This document shows, one piece after another, positions 52,411 through 60,381 of a stretch of 64,000 nucleotides of DNA (position 1 is its first letter; each line of letters begins with the position of its first letter). The stretch is taken from positions 1-64,000 of the forward strand of contig JADJAB010000007.1 of the NCBI GenBank assembly GCA_016704435.1. The letters are read 5' to 3'. The position numbers and the translations under genes were made by a program. This DNA comes from Rhodobacter sp. Lineage in GTDB: Bacteria > Pseudomonadota > Alphaproteobacteria > Rhodobacterales > Rhodobacteraceae. Under the pieces are notes generated by a model that saw only the letters and a program-made list of their open reading frames with translations, was not told the DNA's origin and did not search any database.

Positions 52411-52587
52411 TTAATCGCTGCGTTTGTGCCCATCCAAATCCCGCGTTGCCTTGGCGGCCTTGGCCGCTTCCAGGACCCGCTCGGCTTTGCTGCGTCCGAA
52501 TTTCACGGCGTTGGCATCGCCCTTGGCACGGGCGGCCTTGCGGGCCGCCTGCTTTTTCACAGCACGCAGGTTGACGATTTCGGCCAT
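52411..52587 (-). CDS. DUF4169 family protein
   Basis: A 58-residue, very basic protein: MAEIVNLRAVKKQAARKAAR, then KFGRSKAERVLEAAKA. This matches DUF4169, small proteins encoded just after fumC in this order of bacteria. Start overlaps the fumC stop (TGATG, 52585-52589). Confidence 0.88.
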   Translation of the reverse strand: MAEIVNLRAVKKQAARKAARAKGDANAVKFGRSKAERVLEAAKAAKATRDLDGHKRSD

Positions 52588-53981
52588 CAGCCCTTGGGCC
52601 CGATCATGTCGCGCGGTTGGACCACGCGGTCGAAGGTCTCGCCATCGACGTAACCCAGCGCGATCGCCTCTTCCCGCAGGGTGGTGCCGTTCTTGTGCGC
52701 GGTCTTGGCCACCTTGGTCGCATTGTCATAGCCGATTGTGGGCGCCAGTGCCGTCACCAGCATCAGGCTATCTTTCATCAACTGATCGATCCGCGCCACA
52801 TTCGCCTTTGTCCCTACCACCATGCTGTCGGTGAACGAGCCCGCCGCATCGCCCAAAAGCTGCATGCTTTGCAGGACGTTATAGCTCATCATCGGGTTGT
52901 AGACGTTCAGCTCGAAATGGCCCTGCGACCCCGCAAAGCCCACGGCGGCGTCATTGCCCATCACATGGGCGCAGACCATGGTCAGGGCTTCGGCTTGCGT
53001 CGGGTTCACCTTGCCCGGCATGATCGACGACCCCGGCTCGTTTTCCGGCAGGATCAACTCGCCAAGGCCTGAGCGCGGGCCGGATCCAAGCAGCCGCAAG
53101 TCGTTGGCAATCTTGAACAGCGCCGCCGCCACCGTCTTCAGCGCACCGGAAAACATCACCATCGCGTCATGCGCAGCAAGTGCTTCGAACTTGTTCGGCG
53201 CGGTCACGAAGGGCAATCCGGTGATCGAGGCAATCGCCGCCGCCACCCGAGTATCCCAGCCGACCCGCGTGTTCAGCCCGGTGCCGACGGCTGTGCCGCC
53301 CTGGGCCAGTTCGTAGATGTCGGGCAGGCACATGCGCACCCGCGCAATGCCCTTGTCGACTTGCGTCGCATAGCCCGAAAACTCCTGCCCCAGGGTCAGT
53401 GGTGTCGCGTCCTGCGTGTGCGTCCGGCCGATCTTGATGATATCCTTGAACTCTTCGACCTTGACCCACAGCGCCGCCGACAGCTTTTCCAGCCCCGGCA
53501 GCAGCACATCGCGGGCGTGCATGCCGATGGCGACATGCATCGCGGTGGGGAAAGTGTCGTTCGACGACTGACCCATGTTGACATGGTCGTTCGGATGCAC
53601 CGGCTTTTTCGATCCCATCACGCCGCCAAGGATTTCGATCGCTCGGTTGCTGATCACCTCGTTGGCGTTCATGTTCGATTGCGTGCCCGAGCCGGTCTGC
53701 CAGACCACCAGCGGGAAGTTGTCGTCAAAGCGCCCGTCGATCACCTCTTGCGCGGCGACGGCGATGGCATTGCCCAGTTCCGGCTCCATATCGCCCTGGT
53801 CGATGTTGACCTCGGCGCAGGCCTTCTTGATCACCCCCAGCGCGCGGATGATCGGCACCGGCTGGCGCTCCCAGCCGATCGGAAAGTTGATGATCGACCG
53901 CTGCGTCTGCGCGCCCCAGTACTTGTCGGCGGGAACCTCCAGCGGGCCAAAGCTGTCGGTTTCGGTGCGGGTCTCGGTCAT
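52587..53981 (-). CDS. fumC: fumarate hydratase, class II
   Basis: TCA-cycle enzyme turning fumarate to malate, 464 residues. It starts MTETRTETDSFGPLEVPADK at ATG 53981, an in-frame codon five residues earlier being less likely. Active-site loops: SGTQSNMNANEV, VHPNDHVNMGQSSND, GRTHTQDATPL, and the signature GSSIMPGKVNPTQ near 317. Iron-free class II, 464 residues as expected. Leads into DUF4169. Confidence 0.98.
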   Translation of the reverse strand: MTETRTETDSFGPLEVPADKYWGAQTQRSIINFPIGWERQPVPIIRALGVIKKACAEVNIDQGDMEPELGNAIAVAAQEVIDGRFDDNFPLVVWQTGSGTQSNMNANEVISNRAIEILGGVMGSKKPVHPNDHVNMGQSSNDTFPTAMHVAIGMHARDVLLPGLEKLSAALWVKVEEFKDIIKIGRTHTQDATPLTLGQEFSGYATQVDKGIARVRMCLPDIYELAQGGTAVGTGLNTRVGWDTRVAAAIASITGLPFVTAPNKFEALAAHDAMVMFSGALKTVAAALFKIANDLRLLGSGPRSGLGELILPENEPGSSIMPGKVNPTQAEALTMVCAHVMGNDAAVGFAGSQGHFELNVYNPMMSYNVLQSMQLLGDAAGSFTDSMVVGTKANVARIDQLMKDSLMLVTALAPTIGYDNATKVAKTAHKNGTTLREEAIALGYVDGETFDRVVQPRDMIGPKG

Positions 53982-54069
53982 GGTCGCCTCCTGCAAACGT
54001 CTTGGGCCGATCTACCGCCCGAGGCCGGGGAAATCAATTGGCATACCGTCGCATACCGCGGGGTGGGAG

Positions 54070-54672
54070 TCAGGCGCGGCGAAAGCGGTAGACGCGGGCC
54101 GGGGGCAGGTTGGCCCAGATCTTGTGGCCCTTGTTCACGGTCAGGCCGAGGGCCGAAATGGTCTCGGCCGGCAAGGGCGGGCTAGGGCCATAAGTGAACT
54201 GCACATAGCGCCCGCGCGGGGCCAGCACGGCGAAGGCAGCGCCGACGATGGCCTGGCGCAGGCCATCCGGCATCGACAGCAGCGGCAGGCCCGAGATCAC
54301 CGCCGTGACACCGGGGTCGACCAGAGCTGCCGCCGTCTCGGCCCCGGCCTGATGCACCGTCACGCCAGGGAACTTCTTGCGCAGATGGGCGACGAACTCG
54401 GCGTCCAGCTCGAACAGGGTGACGTTTTCGGGCGGCACGCCGCGATCCAGGATCGCTTCGGTAAAACGCCCGGTGCCGGGGCCGAATTCGATCACCCGGC
54501 CGGTCTGCGGACCAAGGCCCAGCGTCATCGCCCGTGCCAGCGTCCGTGACGAGGGCGCAATCGCCGACACCTGCCGCGGGTTCTGCAACAGCCGGCGGCG
54601 GAACAGGGCGAGATCGCTGGACAAATGCCTACTGCTTGCGGAAACGGTCAAGCCGGACGATCTCGGCGTCAT
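54070..54672 (-). CDS. class I SAM methyltransferase, PmtA-like
   Basis: About 185-200 residues. LLQNPRQVSAIAPSSRTLAR and VIEFGPGTGRFTEAIL (SAM motif I) followed by VTLFELDAEFVAHLRKKFPG resemble the Rhodobacter-type phospholipid (phosphatidylethanolamine) N-methyltransferase and rRNA dimethylase fold; GLPLLSMPDGLR stands for the N/DPPF region. The start is uncertain: ATG 54672 lies inside sspB, while a TTG at 54624 lies just after the sspB stop. Lipid methylation is likely but unproven. Confidence 0.8.
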   Translation of the reverse strand: MTPRSSGLTVSASSRHLSSDLALFRRRLLQNPRQVSAIAPSSRTLARAMTLGLGPQTGRVIEFGPGTGRFTEAILDRGVPPENVTLFELDAEFVAHLRKKFPGVTVHQAGAETAAALVDPGVTAVISGLPLLSMPDGLRQAIVGAAFAVLAPRGRYVQFTYGPSPPLPAETISALGLTVNKGHKIWANLPPARVYRFRRA

Positions 54673-55087
54673 GCGGTGGCGGATCGTCGTCGCCGTCTTC
54701 TTCGTCGCCGTCTTCCTCGTCCTCGTCTTCCTCGTCGTGGGTTTCGAAGCGCAGGCCGAATTCCACCGAAGGATCGACGAAGGTGCGCACGGCATCGAAC
54801 GGAATCACCAGCGGTTCGGGCTGGTTGCCGAAGTTCAGCGTGATGGAAAAGCCTTCGTCGGTGACCACCAGATTCTCGAACCAGTGCTGGATCACCACGG
54901 TCATTTCCGCCGGATAGCGCTGCTTCAACCAGTCGGCGATGGCGACTTCGGGATGCGTCGTATCGAAGGTGATGAAGAAATGATGTGCGCCGGGCAATCC
55001 GTTTGCCGCCACATCCTCCAGCACGTTCTGGATGAGTCCGCGCATCGCCCGGTGCATCAGATTGCCATAGTCGATGCTGCGCGTCAT
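54629..55087 (-). CDS. sspB: ClpXP adaptor SspB
   Basis: A 152-residue alphaproteobacterial SspB. The dimeric fold has SIDYGNLMHRAMRGLIQNVL, HHFFITFDTTHPEVAI and IPFDAVRTFVDPSVEFGLRF. After it come an acidic flexible linker (residues about 122-140) and the ClpX-docking end AEIVRLDRFRKQ. SspB brings ssrA-tagged proteins to ClpXP; the tmRNA gene that encodes the tag lies 2.4 kb upstream. Start ATG 55087 gives MTRSIDYG. Confidence 0.93.
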   Translation of the reverse strand: MTRSIDYGNLMHRAMRGLIQNVLEDVAANGLPGAHHFFITFDTTHPEVAIADWLKQRYPAEMTVVIQHWFENLVVTDEGFSITLNFGNQPEPLVIPFDAVRTFVDPSVEFGLRFETHDEEDEDEEDGDEEDGDDDPPPHDAEIVRLDRFRKQ

Positions 55088-55169
55088 TCGCCATCCTTTC
55101 CCGTGTGCGGCCAGCATAGGGGATTCGCCGGGCAAGGGAAGGGGCGGCAGGGGGGAAAGTGACCCAAGG

Positions 55170-56419
55170 TCAGGCCAGCGCGGCCAGCGCCGACAGGGCT
55201 GCCGAAAGCATCAGCACGGGCAAGAGCGGCCAGTGTCGCCAAAGCAGAAGGGCGGCGGACAGGGCGGCCAGCGCGGCGGCGAGCGGGCGCAGGGTCGCGA
55301 GGTCGGGCAGGGTCAGCAACAACGGGCCAAGCGCGATCCGGGGAACATCGGCGAACAGCACATGCAGCGCGAACCACAGCGACAGGTTGGCGAGCACCCC
55401 CACAACGGCGGCGGTAATCGCGGCCAGCGCCTGCGACAGGCGCGGCATATGGGTCAGCCGGTCGATGAAGGGCGCCCCGGCAAAGATGAACAGGAAGGAC
55501 GGGATGAATGTGACCCACAGCGTCACCGCCGCCGCCGCAAGGCCCATCGCCCAGCCCCCGACGCATGCCCGGCCATGAAGCCGACGAACTGCGTCACCAG
55601 GATCAGCGGGCCGGGCGTGGTCTCGGCCAGGCCCAGCCCGTCCATCATCTGCGCCAGTGTCAGCCAGCCCTTGTCGGCCACCACCTCCTGCGCCATCCAG
55701 GCCAGGACCGCATAGGCGCCGCCAAAGGTCAGCACGGCCAGCCTGGCGAAGAACAGCCCGATCTCGGCCAGGCGCCCCGGCATCAGTGCCACCAGCGCGG
55801 CCAGCGGCAGCAGCCACAGCGCCAGCCAGACGGCGGCTGTCTTCAGCGATCGGACCAGGGCGGCGGGGGCGGCGGGCGGCAGACCTGCCGCAGGCGCCGT
55901 GCGAAAGAACCCCCACAGCCCGGCGGCAAGGATGATGGCGGGAAACGGCAGCCGCAGCACGAAAAGCCCGAGAAAGGCTGCGATGGCGATCAGCAACGCC
56001 TCGCGCGATTTCAGCGCGCGACGCGAGACCCTGATCAGCGCCTCGACGACAATGGCAATGACGGCGGCCTGGACGCCGGTGAACAGGGCCGACACCAGCG
56101 GCACCTGCCCGAAGGCGGCGTAGACCAGGCTCAGAGCCAGCACCACCAAAGCTCCGGGCAGCACGAAAAGGCCGCCGGCAATCAGCCCGCCCTTCACGCC
56201 ATGCAGCCGCCAGCCGATCCAGGTCGCCAGCTGCATCGCCTCGGGGCCAGGCAGCAACATGCAGAACGACAGGGCGCGCAGGTAGTCGGCCTCATCGACC
56301 CAGGCTTTTTCGTCCAGCACCACCCGGTGCATCAGCGCAATCTGCGCCGCCGGGCCGCCGAACGAAAGGCAGCCGATGCGGGCAAAGGTGCGGGTCAACT
56401 CGGACAAGGCTGGCGTCAT
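55170..56419 (-). CDS. chrA: chromate transporter ChrA (frameshifted)
   Basis: CHR-family anion transporter that exports chromate, about 415 residues as two homologous halves. First half: FARIGCLSFGGPAAQIALMH and a PGPEAMQLATWIGW segment. Second half: ETTPGPLILVTQFVGFMAGH, where the frame breaks at a run of five C (55555-55559, plus strand); GGWAMGLAAAAVTLWVTFIP and six more hydrophobic segments continue in the next frame to 55170. One missing base explains it. The start overlaps the chrB stop (ATGA). Confidence 0.9.
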
Positions 56420-57210
56420 TGGCTGTGCCCTGCTGGCCAGTCATGGCCTTCGTCAAAGCCATCGCGTGCCCAGCGATAGAGCGCGTCGTAAAGCGTCATC
56501 CCCGCCTCAAGCTGCTGCAGATCATCCCGAAACATCCGTGACAGCCCGACCGAAAGGGCAAGCAGACCCGCAGCCTGAGGGGCCAGGTCATGCCGGTCGG
56601 TATCGGCGCCGCGCACAACCAGCGCCAGACGGTCCAATGCCCCGGAATGCAGGGCGAAATCGTCCAGAAGGGCGTCAAAGCTGCATCCACCGTCCCGATG
56701 GCTGATCGTTGTGCCGCCTACGTCGAACGGGATGGCGTTGAAGCGGCCGGCGACCTCGGGCACTTCCGCGGGAGTGACGAACAGGAACCGTGCGGCAGGG
56801 TCGATGAAGCGGCGGATCAGCCAGGGGCAGGCGATGCGGTCGATCTTCGGGCGGTGGCGGGTGACCCAGAACGGGCTTGGCGGCAGGGCCGCCCGCGGCG
56901 TCATCGGCAGCCCGGCTTCGGCCCATGCGGCGGCACCGCCTTCCAGCACTTCGGCCTGCCAGCCTTGGCTCCGCAGGATTGCGGCGACGCCTTCGGACAG
57001 CTTGCGCCCTTTCATGCAGATGACGATGGCGCGGCGCGGAGGAGAGGTGTCGTCGGCGAACTGGTCATGCGGCCGCAGGATCGCGGTCGGGATGACGGCG
57101 GGCAGGGCGTCCAGGTCATCGGGCAGGCGGACGTCGAACAGGGTGGGGCAATCAGGCGTGCCGATCAGGCGGGCGGTCTGGGCAGGGCTGATCTGGCCGA
57201 ACTGGGGCAT
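56416..57210 (-). CDS. chrB: rhodanese-ChrB chromate resistance protein
   Basis: A 264-residue fusion. Residues 10-100 are a rhodanese domain (CPTLFDVRLPDD, then AIVICMKGRKLSEGVAAIL with the active Cys). Residues 120-264 are the ChrB C-terminal domain (RHRPKIDRIACPWLIRRFID, FDVGGTTISHRDGGCSFDAL, LYDALYRWA). ChrB senses or aids resistance to chromate. ATG 57210 is preferred over 57219 for its AAGGA spacing. Translationally coupled to chrA. Confidence 0.9.
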   Translation of the reverse strand: MPQFGQISPAQTARLIGTPDCPTLFDVRLPDDLDALPAVIPTAILRPHDQFADDTSPPRRAIVICMKGRKLSEGVAAILRSQGWQAEVLEGGAAAWAEAGLPMTPRAALPPSPFWVTRHRPKIDRIACPWLIRRFIDPAARFLFVTPAEVPEVAGRFNAIPFDVGGTTISHRDGGCSFDALLDDFALHSGALDRLALVVRGADTDRHDLAPQAAGLLALSVGLSRMFRDDLQQLEAGMTLYDALYRWARDGFDEGHDWPAGHSQ

Positions 57211-57332
57211 GGGGTGCATCCTTGGCAAAGGGTCAGGGATGCGACGCTTGGGCCAAAGCCTCACGGGGTGTTCGCGGACCCCACGGGCAATGGGGTAGGC
57301 ATTTCGCGCAGCGGTCAGGGGAGGTCTGGGGC

Positions 57333-57412
57333 GTTGCCAGGTAGCCTGGAACGAGGATTGCAGGACTGGAATGGAGGGAAGTGCAGGCTTCTGTTGCCAG
57401 GTGCCTGCGAAC
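57333..57412. promoter_or_regulatory. two direct copies of GTTGCCAGGT(A)GCCTG upstream of chrB
   Basis: GTTGCCAGGTAGCCTGGAAC (57333-57352) and GTTGCCAGGTGCCTGCGAAC (57393-57412) are related, 60 bases apart, and each carries an inverted CAGG...CCTG. They lie between ssrA and chrB. They could bind a chromate-responsive or other regulator. Confidence 0.4.
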
Positions 57413-57419
57413 CCCGCCC

Positions 57420-57700
57420 TACGCGGCTAAGCGCAGGGACTTAGATTTGGTATTGCGAACTGCTTACGCAGCAAGCGCCACCGGAGCACGGTTGTCATTG
57501 GCAACTGTGATCTTGGACCGATAACGGTGGTACCTCACCGAGCGAAAGCTGGCCTCTTTGAACGTCCGTCGATCCTGTTTCGGCCCCACACGCCCGCAAT
57601 GAACGGGAGGTTTGGTGGAGCCGCCGGGTACCGCCCCCGGGTCCGAGCCGTCTATTGCAGGTGCGTTTATCGCCATAGTCCGGGTTGCCCCGGACGGGTC
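57420..57700 (-). ncRNA. ssrA: tmRNA, permuted two-piece type (ssrA)
   Basis: Rescues stalled ribosomes and tags the unfinished protein. Read on the minus strand, the acceptor piece comes first: CCGGG(GGCGGTA)CCCGG T-arm-like hairpin and the end CGGCTCCACCA (CCA ends at 57613). After a spacer the coding piece starts GGGGCCGAAACAGGATCGAC at 57587; its GGGGCCG pairs with CGGCTCC. The tag frame encodes ANDNRAPVALAA and stops at 57464-57466; the resume codon GCC is at 57502-57500. This order is the known alphaproteobacterial permutation. The exact 3' end is not fixed. Confidence 0.93.
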
Positions 57701-57701
57701 C

Positions 57702-57730
57702 AATATAGGGCCGGGGCCTTGGGGGTGCAA
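57702..57730 (-). promoter_or_regulatory. strong promoter of ssrA
   Basis: On the minus strand TTGCAC (57730-57725), exactly 17 bases, then TATATT (57707-57702), only a few bases before the acceptor piece. One of the best sigma-70 matches in the window. Confidence 0.8.
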
Positions 57731-57899
57731 GGGGCGCGCCCAGAGTCGGGACGCAATGGGCATCCGCTTTTAATCAAGAGCTTGGCTGCGCGATTCAGGA
57801 TTTCTTGACCTTTGCGCGGGCTGCGGTGTTGTGTACCCATCTCTCCCGGAACGTAACCAGTTATCTCGGAACGGCTGGGGAATATCGAGATCAGGTGGT

Positions 57900-58230
57900 A
57901 TCGGCTGGATTTGGCCGATTGCGGTGGCGGCGAATTTGCCGGTTCGGTGCCACCAGCGGTGCGGGGCGGAGCATGAGGTCGGGCGCTCGGGTGGCAAGCT
58001 GGCCCTGACTTCGGCGATGACTTCTTCGAAGGTGAGCCGGTCAATCCGGGCGGCGACGAAGGCCCGAAGCTCGGGGTCGGCTTCGATCCGCGACGGCCTT
58101 CCAGGGCGATGCGCGGCGCGCCAGGTGGCGGCGTTCGAAGCGCCTTCAACGGGGCCTGGCGGGCGGCGTCCAGTCCGGCAATGGCATCTCGTGCCAGGGC
58201 GCGGGTCAGGGCGGTCAGCCATGGCGATGC
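57900..58230 (-). pseudogene. small phage DNA-binding-type protein (copy 2)
   Basis: ALARDAIAGLDAARQAP in one frame and then GRPSRIEADPELRAFVAARI, DRLTFEEVIAEVRASLPPER and APHRWWHRTGKFAATAIGQI in another. The stop that ends copy 1 is absent, so the frame runs on toward 57770 with unrelated residues. Probably non-functional. Confidence 0.4.
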
Positions 58231-58249
58231 AACACTGCGACGAAGCCGA

Positions 58250-58609
58250 TCATCCCCATCCCCTCTTGATCCAGGCGCGCAGCGACACGTCAGAGGCGCG
58301 GATGGTGCGGGCGGCTTCGGCGGTGGAATTGTCCTGCCAGTGCAGCATCCGGGCCAGCCCTTGCCGCGCCAGCGGCACGCGAACGCGCTGCCCGAGCTGA
58401 CAATGATCGGCCATGCGCGCGACCCCTTCGGCTCCGACCAGGGCTTCAACTGCGCTGCGGCCTTTCGGAGCCGAGGCAAGGTAAAGCTCGGCCCCGCCAT
58501 AGGCCAGAAGGAAGCGGACGGCCAGATCGGCCCCCAGGCAGTCCACACAGGGCGCGAGCCTTGGGCGGTTGCGCGGGGCATCGGACGGGCAGGAAGGGGG
58601 GCTGGGCAC
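58250..58609 (-). CDS. Mor-like phage regulator (copy 2, intact frame)
   Basis: A 119-residue frame with CVDCLGADLAVRFLLAYGGA, ELYLASAPKGRSAVEALVGA, EGVARMADHCQLGQRVRVPL and NSTAEAARTIRASDVSLRAW, ending IKRGWG. A GGAELYL strand followed by helices and a recognition-like turn resembles Mor/C activators of Mu-like phages. Unlike copy 1 it has no shift. It may still be expressed, but without phage targets. The N-terminal start is uncertain. Confidence 0.45.
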   Translation of the reverse strand: MPSPPSCPSDAPRNRPRLAPCVDCLGADLAVRFLLAYGGAELYLASAPKGRSAVEALVGAEGVARMADHCQLGQRVRVPLARQGLARMLHWQDNSTAEAARTIRASDVSLRAWIKRGWG

Positions 58610-58734
58610 GGGCGGGGAACCTCACAGACCTTCGGGGTGGTCCGCGCCCGCCCGCAACCAGGAACAGGGACGGGCGCGGACCGTTGGGGCGCGCCAGCCC
58701 GGCCGGGTGGGCCAGCGCGGTCCATGCCTCATTC

Positions 58735-59132
58735 GATAAGCGAGCCGGGTTTCAGGCCAAGCTGTTCGCAGACGGCGCGCTCAAGATCGGATGCCGCGGA
58801 CTCGGAGGCGGCGGCGCGCGGCGTTGCGGTCGTATGCGACGGCTTCATGAGATGCGCAAAGACCGGCCCGGATCTTGGCCGGAGGTAATCGTCAAAGGCA
58901 GCCTCATCAGACCGGCACAAGGCCTTTGCCCAGGGCTTCATTGCCGTGACCAGAGGAAGCCGTCCTTGAAGGCGCGGCTTGCTTTCTCTTCGGCCCGCTC
59001 TTCGGACAGCGCGAGACGCTCTTCCATCCGGCCCGCCAGCATGGATTGCACGGCGGCACCCGGCATGTATCTGGCCGGGTCCGGTTCGCCTTCGATCTTT
59101 GCCTCGAGCGCATTCAAGAGCTTGCCGGGCAC
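58735..59132 (-). pseudogene. C-terminal part of Mu-like gpI (copy 2, shifted)
   Basis: EAKIEGEPDPARYMPGAAVQ, then MLAGRMEERLALSEERAEEK and KDGFL in one frame, then PWAKALCRSDEAAFDDYL and the end LGLKPGSLIE in another, with the break near 58945. It corresponds to the scaffold-like tail of copy 1; the protease core is missing. Confidence 0.6.
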
Positions 59133-59472
59133 CGCGTTAGCAGCTTGACCGCATCAGCAACCGGCAACTGAACAGGTTCCAGCCCGCGCTCGGGTAGCCC
59201 ATCAGCCTATGGATTTCCTTGCATTTCTTCTTGACCGAGTTTGCACACAGTGCAAACCGCGCCAAATCGGCCCGGAGTCGTCAAACCTTCCGAAACCCTC
59301 GCCCGCCAACTCATTGAAGAACAGCGCGCCACTTTCGCCGCGTCGCCGAACCGTCCGATCGCGCTCGGCCAGCCGGACCCATCGCCCGAAGGGCATGCAC
59401 GGCCGCGATTGCCTCTCGCCCCAGGCCGGGCTTTGCGGTAACTCCGGATAGACCAGCCTCAGGAGACCGCCG
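59133..59472. other. intergenic region before rpiA
   Basis: No confident gene. It holds an 8-bp perfect inverted repeat (GTTTGCAC, ACA, GTGCAAAC at about 59240-59258). After it comes a short coding-like remnant (VVKPSETLARQLIEEQRA) that resembles a degraded stretch near 330-380. AGGAG precedes rpiA. Confidence 0.5.
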
Positions 59473-60258
59473 ATGCCCGCCGATCTGAACCCCATCGACA
59501 AGGCCAAGTTCATCGCCGCCAAGCGCGCGGTGGAATTCGTCGAGGACGGGATGAAACTGGGCCTCGGCACCGGATCGACGGCGGCCTGGATGGTGCGCTG
59601 CCTGGCCGAGCGTATCCGCGAAGAGGGCATCCGCGTGCTGGGCGTGCCGACCTCCAGCCGCACCGCCGAACTGGCGACCAGCCTGAATGTGCCGATCTCG
59701 ACCCTGGACGAGGTGAAATGGCTGGATCTGACGATCGACGGCGCCGATGAATTCGATCCCAACCTGAACCTGATCAAAGGCGGCGGGGCGGCGCTGTTGC
59801 AGGAAAAGATCGTGGCGACGGCATCGGACCAGATGATCGTGATCGCCGATGCGGCCAAGGAAGTGGCGCAACTGGGCGCCTTCCCCCTGCCGGTCGAGGT
59901 GATTCCCTTCGGCTGGCAGACCACCAAGGCGCTGGTCGAGGAAACCCTGGTCTCGATGGACGTGCTGGGCCGCGACGTGACCTTGCGGATGAACGGCGAC
60001 CGGCCGCTGGTCACCGACGAATCGAACTACATCCTGGATCTGCACCTGAACCGCATCGGCCATGCGCGGCAACTGGCGCTGGTGCTGAACCAGATCCCCG
60101 GCGTGGTGGAAAACGGGCTCTTCCTCGACATCTGCGACATCGTGGTGATCGGCCATGCCGACGGCCGCGCTACCGTGCGCGACATCAACACTGGCCGGGT
60201 CGAGGACGACCGCGTGGATTTCGCCCCCACCGACAACATCTTCGCCGATCTGGACTGA
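59473..60258 (+). CDS. rpiA: ribose-5-phosphate isomerase A
   Basis: Interconverts ribose-5-P and ribulose-5-P in the pentose phosphate pathway, 261 residues. Motifs: GLGTGSTAAWMVRCL (about 31-45), TSSRTAELA, TIDGADEFDPNLNLIKGGGAALLQEKIVA-type core (IDGADEFD near 90, KGGGAAL near 103) and the late DICDIVVIG. Gor follows after 123 bases on the same strand. Confidence 0.97.
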   Translation: MPADLNPIDKAKFIAAKRAVEFVEDGMKLGLGTGSTAAWMVRCLAERIREEGIRVLGVPTSSRTAELATSLNVPISTLDEVKWLDLTIDGADEFDPNLNLIKGGGAALLQEKIVATASDQMIVIADAAKEVAQLGAFPLPVEVIPFGWQTTKALVEETLVSMDVLGRDVTLRMNGDRPLVTDESNYILDLHLNRIGHARQLALVLNQIPGVVENGLFLDICDIVVIGHADGRATVRDINTGRVEDDRVDFAPTDNIFADLD

Positions 60259-60381
60259 ACGGGCCCGCGACCCGGCTCGTTATTGCCCGCACGGGCCCGC
60301 AATGCTGCAGGACGTGCCTGCTCTGGCCTTGCGCTTGCGCATGTGAAACAACGGTGCCGCAGCGACAACGGAGAACGACCC

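Larger units (their letters stand above)
57856..59132 (-). mobile_element. Mu-like phage remnant, copy 2
   Basis: Repeats 8775-10090 in the same gene order on the minus strand: a gpI tail, a Mor-like gene and a small DNA-binding protein. It ends at a site ACCAGTTATCTCGGAACGG (57856-57874) like the arms of the 124-bp element at 10651-10774. No gpT piece or protease core is left. It lies between ssrA and rpiA; tmRNA genes are frequent phage insertion places. Confidence 0.7.

Noticed and set aside
57464..57763. A 99-codon protein frame ending ANDNRAPVALAA
   Set aside because: The frame is produced by the tmRNA tag and flanking RNA pieces, not by a protein gene.
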